38,973 nt of DNA from positions 1-38,973 of the forward strand of contig URNM01000006.1 in the NCBI GenBank assembly GCA_900549185.1, written 5' to 3'. Position numbers and translations under genes: made by a program. Each line of letters starts with the position of its first letter. Within the stretch, counting starts at the first letter, position 1. The stretch is from an uncultured Collinsella sp. GTDB taxonomy: Bacteria > Actinomycetota > Coriobacteriia > Coriobacteriales > Coriobacteriaceae. The notes beneath the pieces were generated by a model that had not been told where the DNA came from, made no database searches, and saw only the letters and a program-made list of their open reading frames with translations. Positions 22,894-30,206 of the stretch are shown piece by piece.

Positions 22894-24318
22894 CTATGCG
22901 AATGGCTCATCCTGCTGTATGGGAAACGTCACCGTAATGGTGGTTCCCACGCCCAACTCGCTCGACAGATCGAGCGTGGCGTGATGATACAGGGCCGCAT
23001 GCTTGACAATGGCAAGCCCCAGACCGGTTCCGCCGCGTGCCTTGGACCTACTCTTGTCCACGCGATAGAACCGCTCAAATACCTTGCCCTGTTCTTCAGG
23101 CGCGATACCGATTCCCGTGTCGGCGACCGCGAGGAACGGATGGCCTTCGTCGTTGGTACCGCACTGCAGCGTAACCGTACCGCCGGGTCGATTGTAGCGG
23201 ATGGCGTTGCTTGCCAAATTATAGATGAGCTCGTCGATCAAGCGCGACACGCCCTCGATGACCACAGGCTTGGTCTCATGACTTATCGTCACATTCGCCT
23301 GACGGGCGACCTGTTCAAGACGCTGCTCAACCGCGTAGACGGCACGCGAGAGCTCAATAGGCTCCGTGGATCCAATGGGCACCGCCTCGCCCTCAGTTGC
23401 ACGCTCGGCCTCGTCCAAGTTAGACAGCGTAAGGATGTCGTTGACAAGCGCTGCCAAGCGGCCCGCCTCACGATAAATGCGGCCGCCAAAGTTGCGCAGG
23501 TCGTCCTCACCCTCGACCATGCCGTTTGCGATGAGCTCGGCATAGCCCGAAATCGCCGTAAGCGGCGTCTTGAGCTCATGGGTGATATTCGCCGTGAACT
23601 CGCGGCGCATACGGTCGTTGTCCGCTAGCACCGCCATTTGGCGCTTGAGTTCCTGGCGCTGCGACTCGATACGCTCAAGCATGGGGACCATCTCGGCATA
23701 GGCATGCTCATAGCTACGGCGTGGGTGGTCCAAATCCACCTCTTGCAACGGCGCGATGATGGCACGGGACTCGCGGCGCGCCATAAAAAACGAGAGTACC
23801 GCACCCGCCGCCGCGATAAGCAGCATCGGCGCCACCATCGACAGCAAAATCGCCGCAACGCCAGGCTGGGCCTGCGCCAAGCGGACAACCTGGCCGTTAT
23901 CAAGGGCGACGGCGCGATACAGCATAATCTCGTCGAGCGTAGAGCTTGCGCGCTCCGCAGAACCCGAACCACTCTCAAAGGCCTCGATGACCTCAGGGCG
24001 ATCGCCATGGTTGGGCAGTGTGGAAGGCGACGCCTCGTTGTCGTAGGCAACCGATCCATCCTTGTTAATCAGCGTGATGCGCAAGTCCTCGCGATCGAGA
24101 CTACGCAAGAACGGGATGGGCTCCTGCTGTTCGTCGAGAGCGGCAGCAATGAGCTCGGTTTCCTGCGCCAGATTGGCACTCGTGGCATCCGCCAAGGTGT
24201 TTTGCACAAAGAACGCACCCAGCACCGTAAACGCCACGATAACCGCCATGGCACAGACAAAGATCGTCACAAAAACGCGGTGCGACAGCGTATGTTTTCC
24301 CTGGGGGGCGAAGACCAC
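22894..24318 (-). CDS. Sensor histidine kinase, PhoR-like
   Basis: A 474-residue membrane sensor. Helix 1 lies at residues about 14-38 and helix 2 at about 150-175, with an extracytoplasmic sensing region between; the HisKA box is FTANITHELKTPLTAISGY, followed by an N box (NLASNAIRYNRPGG), a G1 box (VADTGIGIAPEE) and a G2 box (GGTGLGLAIVKH). The FTANITHELKTPL form is typical of PhoR/ResE-type kinases. GTG 24318 with GGAGG nine bases upstream; the gene begins three bases after the regulator stop codon. The adjacent pstB makes phosphate sensing likely, but this is inferred. Confidence 0.92.
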   Translation of the reverse strand: MVFAPQGKHTLSHRVFVTIFVCAMAVIVAFTVLGAFFVQNTLADATSANLAQETELIAAALDEQQEPIPFLRSLDREDLRITLINKDGSVAYDNEASPSTLPNHGDRPEVIEAFESGSGSAERASSTLDEIMLYRAVALDNGQVVRLAQAQPGVAAILLSMVAPMLLIAAAGAVLSFFMARRESRAIIAPLQEVDLDHPRRSYEHAYAEMVPMLERIESQRQELKRQMAVLADNDRMRREFTANITHELKTPLTAISGYAELIANGMVEGEDDLRNFGGRIYREAGRLAALVNDILTLSNLDEAERATEGEAVPIGSTEPIELSRAVYAVEQRLEQVARQANVTISHETKPVVIEGVSRLIDELIYNLASNAIRYNRPGGTVTLQCGTNDEGHPFLAVADTGIGIAPEEQGKVFERFYRVDKSRSKARGGTGLGLAIVKHAALYHHATLDLSSELGVGTTITVTFPIQQDEPFA

Positions 24319-24321
24319 GGG

Positions 24322-25050
24322 TTACTCCTCCGATGCGGTGGCCGCGGTGTCGTCACCTTCGGCACCATCACCGGCAGAAGGCTCGGCCAAGCGGTAGCCC
24401 ACGCCGCGCACGGTCTCGATGGCGCCGGCATGCTCGCCCAGTTTTTGGCGAAGCGTCTGCACGTGCACGTCAACGGTGCGCGAACCGCCGTCGAAGTCCC
24501 AGCCCCACACGCTCTGCAGCAACGACTCGCGGGTAAAAACCACGCCGGGCTTGCGCATGAGGTACTCGAGCAGGTCGAACTCGCGCAGGGTGAGCTTAAG
24601 CGGCTCGCCGGCAACGGTCACCTCGCGATGGCTGGGCGAGAGCACGATGTCGCCCACGCTGAGCACATCGCTCGCCTGCTTGACCATGCCGCCGCGACGC
24701 AGCAGTGCGCGGCAGCGGCTCGCAAGCTCCATGAGCGAAAACGGCTTAGTCAGGTAATCGTCGGCACCGCCATCGAGCGCCATCACCTTGTCGAGCTCGG
24801 TATCCTTGGCGGTAAGCATCATAATGGGCACCGTCGCCGTCAGGCGATCGGCACGCAGTCGACGCATAATCGCCAAGCCATCGGTATCGGGCAGCATGAT
24901 ATCGAGCAGCACAGCATCGGGTACCCGTCGCGCCACGGCAGCCTTAAACTCACCGTCGCACGAAAAGCCTTCGGCCTCAATCCCCTGCTTGCGCAGTGCA
25001 TAGACCGTCAAATCCCTGATGTTGTCATCGTCCTCGACGTAATAGATCAT
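24322..25050 (-). CDS. OmpR/PhoB-type response regulator
   Basis: A 242-residue transcription factor: receiver domain with acidic pair in YYVEDDDN, phospho-acceptor Asp in LLDIMLPDTDGL, Thr in MLTAKD and Lys in YLTKPFSL; then a winged-helix DNA-binding domain ending at the family motif TVRGVGYRLAEP and an acidic tail of some 15 residues. I choose ATG 25050, six bases after AAAGGGG, rather than an upstream in-frame start at 25074. Cotranscribed with the kinase that follows; pstB lies 64 bases upstream on the same strand. Confidence 0.93.
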   Translation of the reverse strand: MIYYVEDDDNIRDLTVYALRKQGIEAEGFSCDGEFKAAVARRVPDAVLLDIMLPDTDGLAIMRRLRADRLTATVPIMMLTAKDTELDKVMALDGGADDYLTKPFSLMELASRCRALLRRGGMVKQASDVLSVGDIVLSPSHREVTVAGEPLKLTLREFDLLEYLMRKPGVVFTRESLLQSVWGWDFDGGSRTVDVHVQTLRQKLGEHAGAIETVRGVGYRLAEPSAGDGAEGDDTAATASEE

Positions 25051-25114
25051 GTTGAACCCCTTTGCGGCCGGCATGACCGCATCTTAACCCTAAAGGTACC
25101 TTTACTAAATGGTA

Positions 25115-25990
25115 TCAGCCAAAACGTCCCGTCAAATAATCCGCCGTGCGCGGATCGGTCGGATTCTTGAAGAGTTGCGCGGTGGGCGCGTGCTCCACCA
25201 GCTCACCCAACAAAAAGAATGCGACCGAATCGGAGATACGCGCCGCCTGCTGCATATTGTGCGTAACGACCACGAGCGTGCAGGTCTCTTTGAGCTCGCA
25301 GGCCAGCTGCTCCACCACCAGCGTCGACACAGGGTCGAGTGCCGAGGTCGGCTCGTCCATCAGCAGAATGTCGGGCTGCACGGCAAGTGCGCGGGCGATG
25401 CACAGACGCTGCTGCTGGCCGCCCGAAAGACCCAGACCCGACTCTTTGAGCTTGTCCTTGACCTCATCCCATAGCGCAGCGCGACGAAGGGAGTCCTCGA
25501 CCAGCTCATCCAGCACAGCGCGATCGCGCACACCCATGCCGCGCGGACCATACGCGACGTTGTCGTAGATGCTCATGGGAAACGGATTGGGGCGTTGGAA
25601 CACCATACCCACGCGCTGGCGCAAACGACAGATATCGTAATCGCCCAGGATATTCTGGCCGTCGAGTGCAATCTTGCCTTCAATGTGGCAATCCTTAATG
25701 CCGTCGTTCATGCGGTTAAAGCAGCGCAGCAGCGTTGACTTGCCGCAGCCCGAAGGCCCGATGAACGAGGTAATCTGCTTGTCGCGAATCTTGATGGACA
25801 CATTCTTAAGCGCGTGGTGATCGCCATAGAACAGATCGAGGCCCTCGACATCGATGCGCGTCGGCGAAGCCGCAAGATCCTCTGCCGTGGGACGAGTCGC
25901 ATCCCCAACCTCGCGCTCGTGCGCGGCCTGAGTCTGCGCCTCCATGAGTTCTTCTAGCTCCGTGGGCTCCATAGCCGCAGCAGCCGTCAT
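25115..25990 (-). CDS. pstB: Phosphate ABC transporter ATP-binding protein PstB
   Basis: ATPase of the high-affinity phosphate importer PstSCAB. Walker A is GPSGCGKSTLLRC, signature LSGGQQQRLCIARAL and Walker B ILLMDEPTSALDP; family marks RPNPFPMSIYDNVAYGPR and FNRMND(G) are PstB-specific. The protein has about 40 extra residues at its N-terminus before IDVEGLDLFYGDH. ATG 25990 with GGAGG eight bases upstream is chosen over the in-frame start at 26005. There is no pstS, pstC, pstA or phoU in the window; the gene stands just upstream of the PhoP/PhoR-like pair. Confidence 0.94.
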   Translation of the reverse strand: MTAAAAMEPTELEELMEAQTQAAHEREVGDATRPTAEDLAASPTRIDVEGLDLFYGDHHALKNVSIKIRDKQITSFIGPSGCGKSTLLRCFNRMNDGIKDCHIEGKIALDGQNILGDYDICRLRQRVGMVFQRPNPFPMSIYDNVAYGPRGMGVRDRAVLDELVEDSLRRAALWDEVKDKLKESGLGLSGGQQQRLCIARALAVQPDILLMDEPTSALDPVSTLVVEQLACELKETCTLVVVTHNMQQAARISDSVAFFLLGELVEHAPTAQLFKNPTDPRTADYLTGRFG

Positions 25991-26066
25991 ACCGCATACC
26001 TCCACATCGATATCAATTCAGCAGTATCGATAGTAGAAATCGCGGCTCATATGCACGTGAGCGCAT

Positions 26067-26082
26067 TGTCAAGTGTTTGTAA
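26067..26082 (-). promoter_or_regulatory. Candidate PhoP-type direct repeat upstream of pstB
   Basis: On the minus strand TTACA-AACAC-TTGACA places two TTnACA-like half-sites about 11 bases apart, resembling the PhoP/PhoB box spacing. It lies about 80 bases upstream of the pstB start. TTGACA could alternatively be a -35 box. Confidence 0.4.
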
Positions 26083-26093
26083 GGGCACGCTGG

Positions 26094-27332
26094 CTATGCG
26101 GCGGGCAGCTCGATGGTGAATATCGTGTGTTCGGGCGTCGATTCACATGCAACGGTACCGCCGTGTGCCGCGATGATCTCCTTGGCAATAGCAAGGCCCA
26201 GACCGGCACCACCGCGATTGGTCGCACGCGCCGCATCTAGGCGATAGAACTTCTCAAAGATCACCTTGAGCTTAGCAGCAGGGATAGGATCGCCCTGATT
26301 GATAAAGCGCACGCGCACGCCACCGTCGTCCCGGCGCCTAGCCTCAATCGTGATAGTGGAGCCCTCGTAGCTATAGGCGACGGCGTTTTTCATGATGTTG
26401 TTAAACACGCGGGCCATCTTGTCGCCATCCACGAGCACCGTCAGGTCCTCGCGAATATCAACTTGGGCTTCCTTATGCTGCTCGTTGAGGATGGGATAGA
26501 ACTCGTCAGCCACCTGAGCCAGCAGCAACCCCAGATCAACATAGCCGCGCGTGAGCACGATATCGTGGAAGTCAAAGCGTGTGATATCGAAGAACTCTTC
26601 GATGAGTGCATCGAGCCGGTGCGCCTTGTCGAGAGCCACGCCCGTAAAGTGCGCACGTTGCTCAACCGGCAGCTCAGGAGCCTCTTGCAGCAGCGAAAGA
26701 TAGCCCACCACACTGGCAAGCGGGGTGCGTAGGTCATGTGCCAAGTACGTGACCAGATCGTCCTTGCGATGCGACTCGTCACGCAAGGCCTGTTGCACCT
26801 TGCGCTCACGGTCACGCACGCGGTTAAGGGCGCCCTCGACCTCCAAGAAGTCGCCGTCGATGTTGTCCCAGGTGTCGGGGTGATCGATCAGGCGATCTTG
26901 AATACGAGCGGCCAGCACACAATCGGCATGCTGCTCGCCCTGTTCGTAGCCCTGGTAGTACAGGGCGCGGCCACACAAGAACAGCACGCACGCGGCAAGC
27001 GCCAGCACAAAGCCAAGCATGTTGAATACAAAGCCGGCATCGAACAGCACCGGCCCTTCGATGCCGCCGAGCGCCATGGCGCCAATCGCCAACGTCATGG
27101 CCCACGCGGCGCCGCCAATCACCATGCAGCGGCGCACGATCTCAAATCGATCGATCAGCAAAAAGCCGGCAAGCAGCACCGTCAAGATTCCGGCGATGTT
27201 GTCGATGCCAATCAGCAGCAGGCTCAGCAAAAAGAGCAGCACCGTTGCAAGCGCGCGGTTGTCGACGACCGACCTCACGTATTCAAAGAGCCGATCGGGC
27301 ACCTCGAACGCTTGCCTATCGTCTTTTGTCAT
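26094..27332 (-). CDS. Sensor histidine kinase, VanS-like
   Basis: A 412-residue membrane kinase. Four hydrophobic segments occupy residues about 25-150 in close pairs, with only short external loops, so it may sense something within the membrane. The HisKA box is YLAHDLRTPLASVVGYLSLL, of the VanS/intramembrane-sensing type; the ATP domain has NNIMKNAVAYSYEG, FINQGDPIP and GGAGLGLAIAKEII. ATG 27332 with AGGAT about seven bases upstream is chosen; an upstream in-frame start at 27497 would overlap the regulator gene by 139 bases. It follows its partner regulator by 26 bases. Divergence from a D,D-carboxypeptidase gene suggests envelope control. No vanHAX genes are present, so this is not evidence of glycopeptide resistance. 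Confidence 0.9.
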   Translation of the reverse strand: MTKDDRQAFEVPDRLFEYVRSVVDNRALATVLLFLLSLLLIGIDNIAGILTVLLAGFLLIDRFEIVRRCMVIGGAAWAMTLAIGAMALGGIEGPVLFDAGFVFNMLGFVLALAACVLFLCGRALYYQGYEQGEQHADCVLAARIQDRLIDHPDTWDNIDGDFLEVEGALNRVRDRERKVQQALRDESHRKDDLVTYLAHDLRTPLASVVGYLSLLQEAPELPVEQRAHFTGVALDKAHRLDALIEEFFDITRFDFHDIVLTRGYVDLGLLLAQVADEFYPILNEQHKEAQVDIREDLTVLVDGDKMARVFNNIMKNAVAYSYEGSTITIEARRRDDGGVRVRFINQGDPIPAAKLKVIFEKFYRLDAARATNRGGAGLGLAIAKEIIAAHGGTVACESTPEHTIFTIELPAA

Positions 27333-27358
27333 ATCAAGATCCTCACAAGCGAAAAGCG

Positions 27359-28054
27359 TTATTCGATGATGTAGCCGACGCCCCAGACGTTTTTGATAAA
27401 GCGTGGCTTTTGTGCGTCGTCGCCGATTTTTTCGCGCAAGTGGCGAATGTGCACCATCACCGTATTGTTGGAGCCGGGCATAAAATCCTCGCTCCACACC
27501 GCGCGGAACAGGTCCTCCACGGCCACCACGCTGCCGCGATGCTCGACCAGATACAGCAAGATTGAATACTCGGTGGGTGTGAGGCGTACCGGTGAACCGT
27601 CCACCGTCACGGAACGAGCATCGCGGTTGATCTCCAAGCCGTCGAGCTGAATGGTCGGCGACTCGGCCGCCTGTGCACGGCTACCGTAGCTGGTGTAGCG
27701 GCGAAGCTGAGCGTGCACGCGCGCGATGAGCTCCAGCGGACGGAACGGCTTAACCACGTAATCGTCCGCGCCAAGCGAAAGGCCCCCGATCTTGTCTTGC
27801 TGGGCATCGCGCGCCGTCAGCATGATCACGGGATAGGTATGGCTGGAACGGATCGTACGCAGCAGCTCAAACCCATCGATATCGGGCAGCATGACATCAA
27901 GCAGCGCCAGATCGAACTCCTGCTCCAAAATCGCCTTGGCAGCATCGGCCCCGCTATAGGCAATCTGGACATCAAAGCCCTCTTTTGTAAGGTAGATGCC
28001 AACCAAGTCGGCGATGGCCTTCTCGTCATCAACTACCAAAATGCGCTCGTTCAT
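27359..28054 (-). CDS. OmpR-type response regulator, VanR-like
   Basis: A 231-residue regulator: receiver with VVDDEKAI, LALLDVMLPDIDGFEL (Asp acceptor), MLTARD and YVVKPFRPLEL; then a winged-helix domain with LTPTEYSILLYL, MVHIRHLREKIGDD and the end motif KNVWGVGYIIE. This is close to VanR and other cell-wall-stress regulators. ATG 28054 has GAGAGGAGC upstream. The gene heads the operon with the VanS-like kinase and diverges from dacA; the dyad at 28114-28140 between them is a candidate binding site. Confidence 0.93.
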   Translation of the reverse strand: MNERILVVDDEKAIADLVGIYLTKEGFDVQIAYSGADAAKAILEQEFDLALLDVMLPDIDGFELLRTIRSSHTYPVIMLTARDAQQDKIGGLSLGADDYVVKPFRPLELIARVHAQLRRYTSYGSRAQAAESPTIQLDGLEINRDARSVTVDGSPVRLTPTEYSILLYLVEHRGSVVAVEDLFRAVWSEDFMPGSNNTVMVHIRHLREKIGDDAQKPRFIKNVWGVGYIIE

Positions 28055-28113
28055 GCGTGCTCCTCTCGCACTCCATTATGCCTGAGGCGACGCACGCCAC
28101 ACACAACAAGCGT

Positions 28114-28140
28114 GGGTGATTAAGTCGGCCTTAAGCACCC
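28114..28140. promoter_or_regulatory. Dyad with 11-bp-phased TTAAG repeats between vanR-like and dacA genes
   Basis: GGGTGATTAAG (28114-28124) and CTTAAGCACCC (28130-28140) are an inverted repeat, 10 of 11 matching, over five bases; the TTAAG units also form a direct repeat at 28120 and 28131, exactly 11 bases apart as used by OmpR-family dimers. It lies in the divergent promoter region. Confidence 0.5.
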
Positions 28141-28206
28141 TTGTGCCCGTTCGAGTGCGGATGTAGGCCAAGCGCGCACGCGATGATCGCCGACGCCGGC
28201 AAACGA

Positions 28207-28212
28207 TATACT
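28207..28212 (+). promoter_or_regulatory. -10 box of the D,D-carboxypeptidase gene
   Basis: TATACT lies 40 bases before the GTG start. No good -35 is present at 17 bases, so activation by a regulator is plausible. Confidence 0.4.
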
Positions 28213-28251
28213 CTAGTTTCAGAAGAGACCATCCCGTCGAAAACGAAATCT

Positions 28252-29592
28252 GTGAAGTCCCTCACCTCTTTTGCAAAGCGCTCAACCCAGCTTGCCGCCG
28301 GCTTTGTCTGCGCTATCGCCCTTGCCGCTGGCGCGCCCACCGTCGCCGGCGCCCAAGTGCTCACGACCGACAATGTTTGCGGCAAAACCGCCGATGCGCG
28401 CGGCATCACGGCCGAAAACCTGCCCGATATCGATGCGACCAATGCCCTCGTCATGGGCAAAGACGGCACCGTCTACTATGGGCGCGGCGCCGATGAGCAG
28501 GTCAAGATTGCCTCGATCACCAAGGTCATGACCGCAATCCTAACCGTCGAGAATTGCAAGATGGACGAGAAGGTCACGGTGAGCAACGCCGCAGCCACCG
28601 TGGGTAATTCGACCGCCGGCTTGCTCGAAGGCGACGAGCTTACCGTGGAGCAGGCACTGCGCGGCCTGATGATTCCCTCGGGCAACGACGCCGCCATCGT
28701 GCTCGCCGAATATGTGGGCAAGAAGATCGACCCTAAGACCAAAGACGCCGAGGCCACATTTGTGAAGGCCATGAACGAGCGCGCTAAGAAGCTCGGCTGC
28801 ACCGGTACGCTTTTTGAAAACCCGCATGGTCTGGACTTTGATGAGTGGGCTGGCGATATGCACTCAACCGCACACGACGTAGCGCTGATGATGCAGGAGG
28901 CCATGAAAAACGACACGATCCGCGAGGTCGTAGCGAGCGAGGATTCCTGGATCGAGGTCACGGGCGCCAACGGCACCGACCATTCGCATTCCATGGACAC
29001 GCATAACTATTTGCTGGGCCAAGATGGCAACATCGGTGGCAAGACCGGCACCACCGACGATGCAGGCTATTGCTTTACGAGTGCCTACAACCGCGATGGC
29101 GACGAGATCTACACCGTCGTTTTGAACTCCACTACCACCGACCAGCGCTTTACCGATACCGCAACCCTTGCCAATTGGTACTACGGTCACAAGGTGACGG
29201 TCGCGATCGCCAACACGCAGGAAAAGACCGCCAACGGCAACCCGCTTATGGCACGCATTAGCCAGACAGATTGGACGGACAAGACGATCGACGCCACGCT
29301 CGCCGACCCCACGGCGCAAGCGACCGTGTTTTCCCTTGCCGGCGAGGTGACCGAAAAGGTTAGCCACGACGATCTTTCGGGCACGGTGCATGTGGGCGAC
29401 AAGGTGGGCAGCGTTACGCTCAAGCAGGACGGCACCAAAATCGCCGTTATGGACCTGGTTGCCGACGAGGAAGGGGCAGGGCCGAATCCCATTGAGTGGC
29501 TCCTTGTGAAGCTCGACCGCCTGGGCCGCCGCATCGACAACCGCCCACTCACGGCAGAAAGCGAGACCGTCGCCAAGGCGCCCGAGATGTAA
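28252..29592 (+). CDS. D-alanyl-D-alanine carboxypeptidase (DacA/PBP5 type)
   Basis: A low-molecular-weight penicillin-binding protein that removes the terminal D-Ala from peptidoglycan stem peptides. I choose the GTG at 28252, which gives a proper signal peptide: MKSLTSFAKRS, a hydrophobic core, and a likely cut after VAGA. Active-site motifs are SITK (SxxK), SGN in PSGNDAAIVLAEY and KTG in IGGKTGTTDDAGYC. A C-terminal beta domain follows, and the end (IEWLLVKLDRLGRRI) looks like an amphipathic membrane anchor as in PBP5. The frame is open upstream to 28141 but without a signal-peptide-like start. Ribosome binding site is weak. It diverges from the VanR/VanS-like operon, which probably controls it (inference). 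Confidence 0.92.
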   Translation: MKSLTSFAKRSTQLAAGFVCAIALAAGAPTVAGAQVLTTDNVCGKTADARGITAENLPDIDATNALVMGKDGTVYYGRGADEQVKIASITKVMTAILTVENCKMDEKVTVSNAAATVGNSTAGLLEGDELTVEQALRGLMIPSGNDAAIVLAEYVGKKIDPKTKDAEATFVKAMNERAKKLGCTGTLFENPHGLDFDEWAGDMHSTAHDVALMMQEAMKNDTIREVVASEDSWIEVTGANGTDHSHSMDTHNYLLGQDGNIGGKTGTTDDAGYCFTSAYNRDGDEIYTVVLNSTTTDQRFTDTATLANWYYGHKVTVAIANTQEKTANGNPLMARISQTDWTDKTIDATLADPTAQATVFSLAGEVTEKVSHDDLSGTVHVGDKVGSVTLKQDGTKIAVMDLVADEEGAGPNPIEWLLVKLDRLGRRIDNRPLTAESETVAKAPEM

Positions 29593-29617
29593 GATCGAAG
29601 AACAATACACTCGCTGA

Positions 29618-29649
29618 AATGAGGCGTCCAACGGGGCGCCTCATTTTTT
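29618..29649 (+). terminator. Terminator of the D,D-carboxypeptidase gene
   Basis: AATGAGGCG pairs with CGCCTCATT around TCCAACGGGG and is followed by TTTTTTG, 26 bases after the stop codon. Confidence 0.9.
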
Positions 29650-29651
29650 GA

Positions 29652-29934
29652 GGGTTCGAATCCCCAGCTAACATTCTCCTAATTAAAAAAAGGGCCCCCG
29701 ATGGGACCCTTCTTTAAAGTTAAACTGGCGGAGAGCTGGGGATGTCCGGGCATGCTACGCATGCCCTCCGGCTTCAAAGCCTGGCGGCTTTTCGCCCACG
29801 GGCTACAAACGCTTTCGCGTTTGCTTAACGCCCGTGCCCTCTCGGGTTCGAATCCCCAGCGCCCTTTCTCGATAATAAAAAAGGGCCCCCGATGGGACCC
29901 TTCTTTAAGGTTAAACTGGCGGAGAGCTGGGGAT
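29652..29934. repeat. Direct duplication of a tRNA-Ser 3'-end module
   Basis: A unit of about 92 bases occurs at 29652-29743 and again at 29844-29934. Each copy begins with GGGTTCGAATCCCCAGC, goes through a divergent spacer into an AAGGGCCCCC/GGGACCCTT bidirectional terminator hairpin, and ends with the complement of the tRNA-Ser 3' end (acceptor, CCA and start of T arm). Copy 2 belongs to the intact tRNA-Ser gene; copy 1 has only the acceptor/T-arm remnant. Between them 29744-29843 is full of small hairpins such as GGGCATGC/GCATGCCC and ACGGGC/GCCCGT, and holds no gene. Confidence 0.8.
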
Positions 29935-30007
29935 TCGAACCCCAGATGCCCTTTTGGGGCATACTCGCTTAGCAGGCGAGCACCTTCGGCCTCTCGGTCA
30001 GCTCTCC
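29917..30007 (-). tRNA. tRNA-Ser (anticodon GCU)
   Basis: A 91-nt class II tRNA including encoded CCA. Acceptor GGAGAGC pairs with GCTCTCC; the anticodon arm is CTCGC-CTGCTAA-GCGAG giving GCU; the long variable arm ATGCCC/GGGCAT marks it as a serine tRNA; the T arm is TGGGG-TTCGAAT-CCCCA. It reads AGC/AGU codons. A promoter lies at 30022-30050 and a terminator directly follows the CCA. Confidence 0.96.
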
Positions 30008-30021
30008 GTAACAGCCGTTCT

Positions 30022-30050
30022 ATAGTAACCAAACAGTCGAGGATGGGCAA
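30022..30050 (-). promoter_or_regulatory. Promoter of tRNA-Ser
   Basis: On the minus strand TTGCCC (30045-30050) and TACTAT (30022-30027) are 17 bases apart, about 15 bases before the tRNA 5' end. Confidence 0.55.
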
Positions 30051-30101
30051 GGGGGAATTTTGGAGCGATTCCAATTTGCCAGTAGACGTCTCACCCAATC
30101 A

Positions 30102-30156
30102 TCTCAATCTGTAACAGTTACAGGCCGAATTTTCGTCCAGATGTTACAGATTGAGA
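30102..30156. repeat. Inverted repeat with nested CTGTAAC-A-GTTACAG palindrome
   Basis: TCTCAATCTGTAACA (30102-30116) is perfectly complementary to 30142-30156. The left arm runs into a second, 15-bp palindrome, CTGTAACAGTTACAG (30109-30123), so three CTGTAAC half-sites lie within 50 bases. It sits between the ATPase stop codon and the tRNA-Ser promoter. No T-run follows on either strand; it looks more like a protein-binding site or alternative hairpin than a terminator. Confidence 0.65.
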
Positions 30157-30206
30157 CAAAGATACGGGGGCAACCCCAGCGGCGGCGTCGATGCATCCAG
30201 TCTTTA

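Noticed and set aside
26094..28054. Vancomycin resistance operon
   Set aside because: Only a VanR/VanS-like regulatory pair is present; there are no vanH, vanA or vanX-type genes, and such regulators are common in susceptible bacteria.
29744..29843. A second complete tRNA gene between the duplicated units
   Set aside because: T-arm and acceptor-like pieces exist but no anticodon arm or 5' acceptor strand can be formed.
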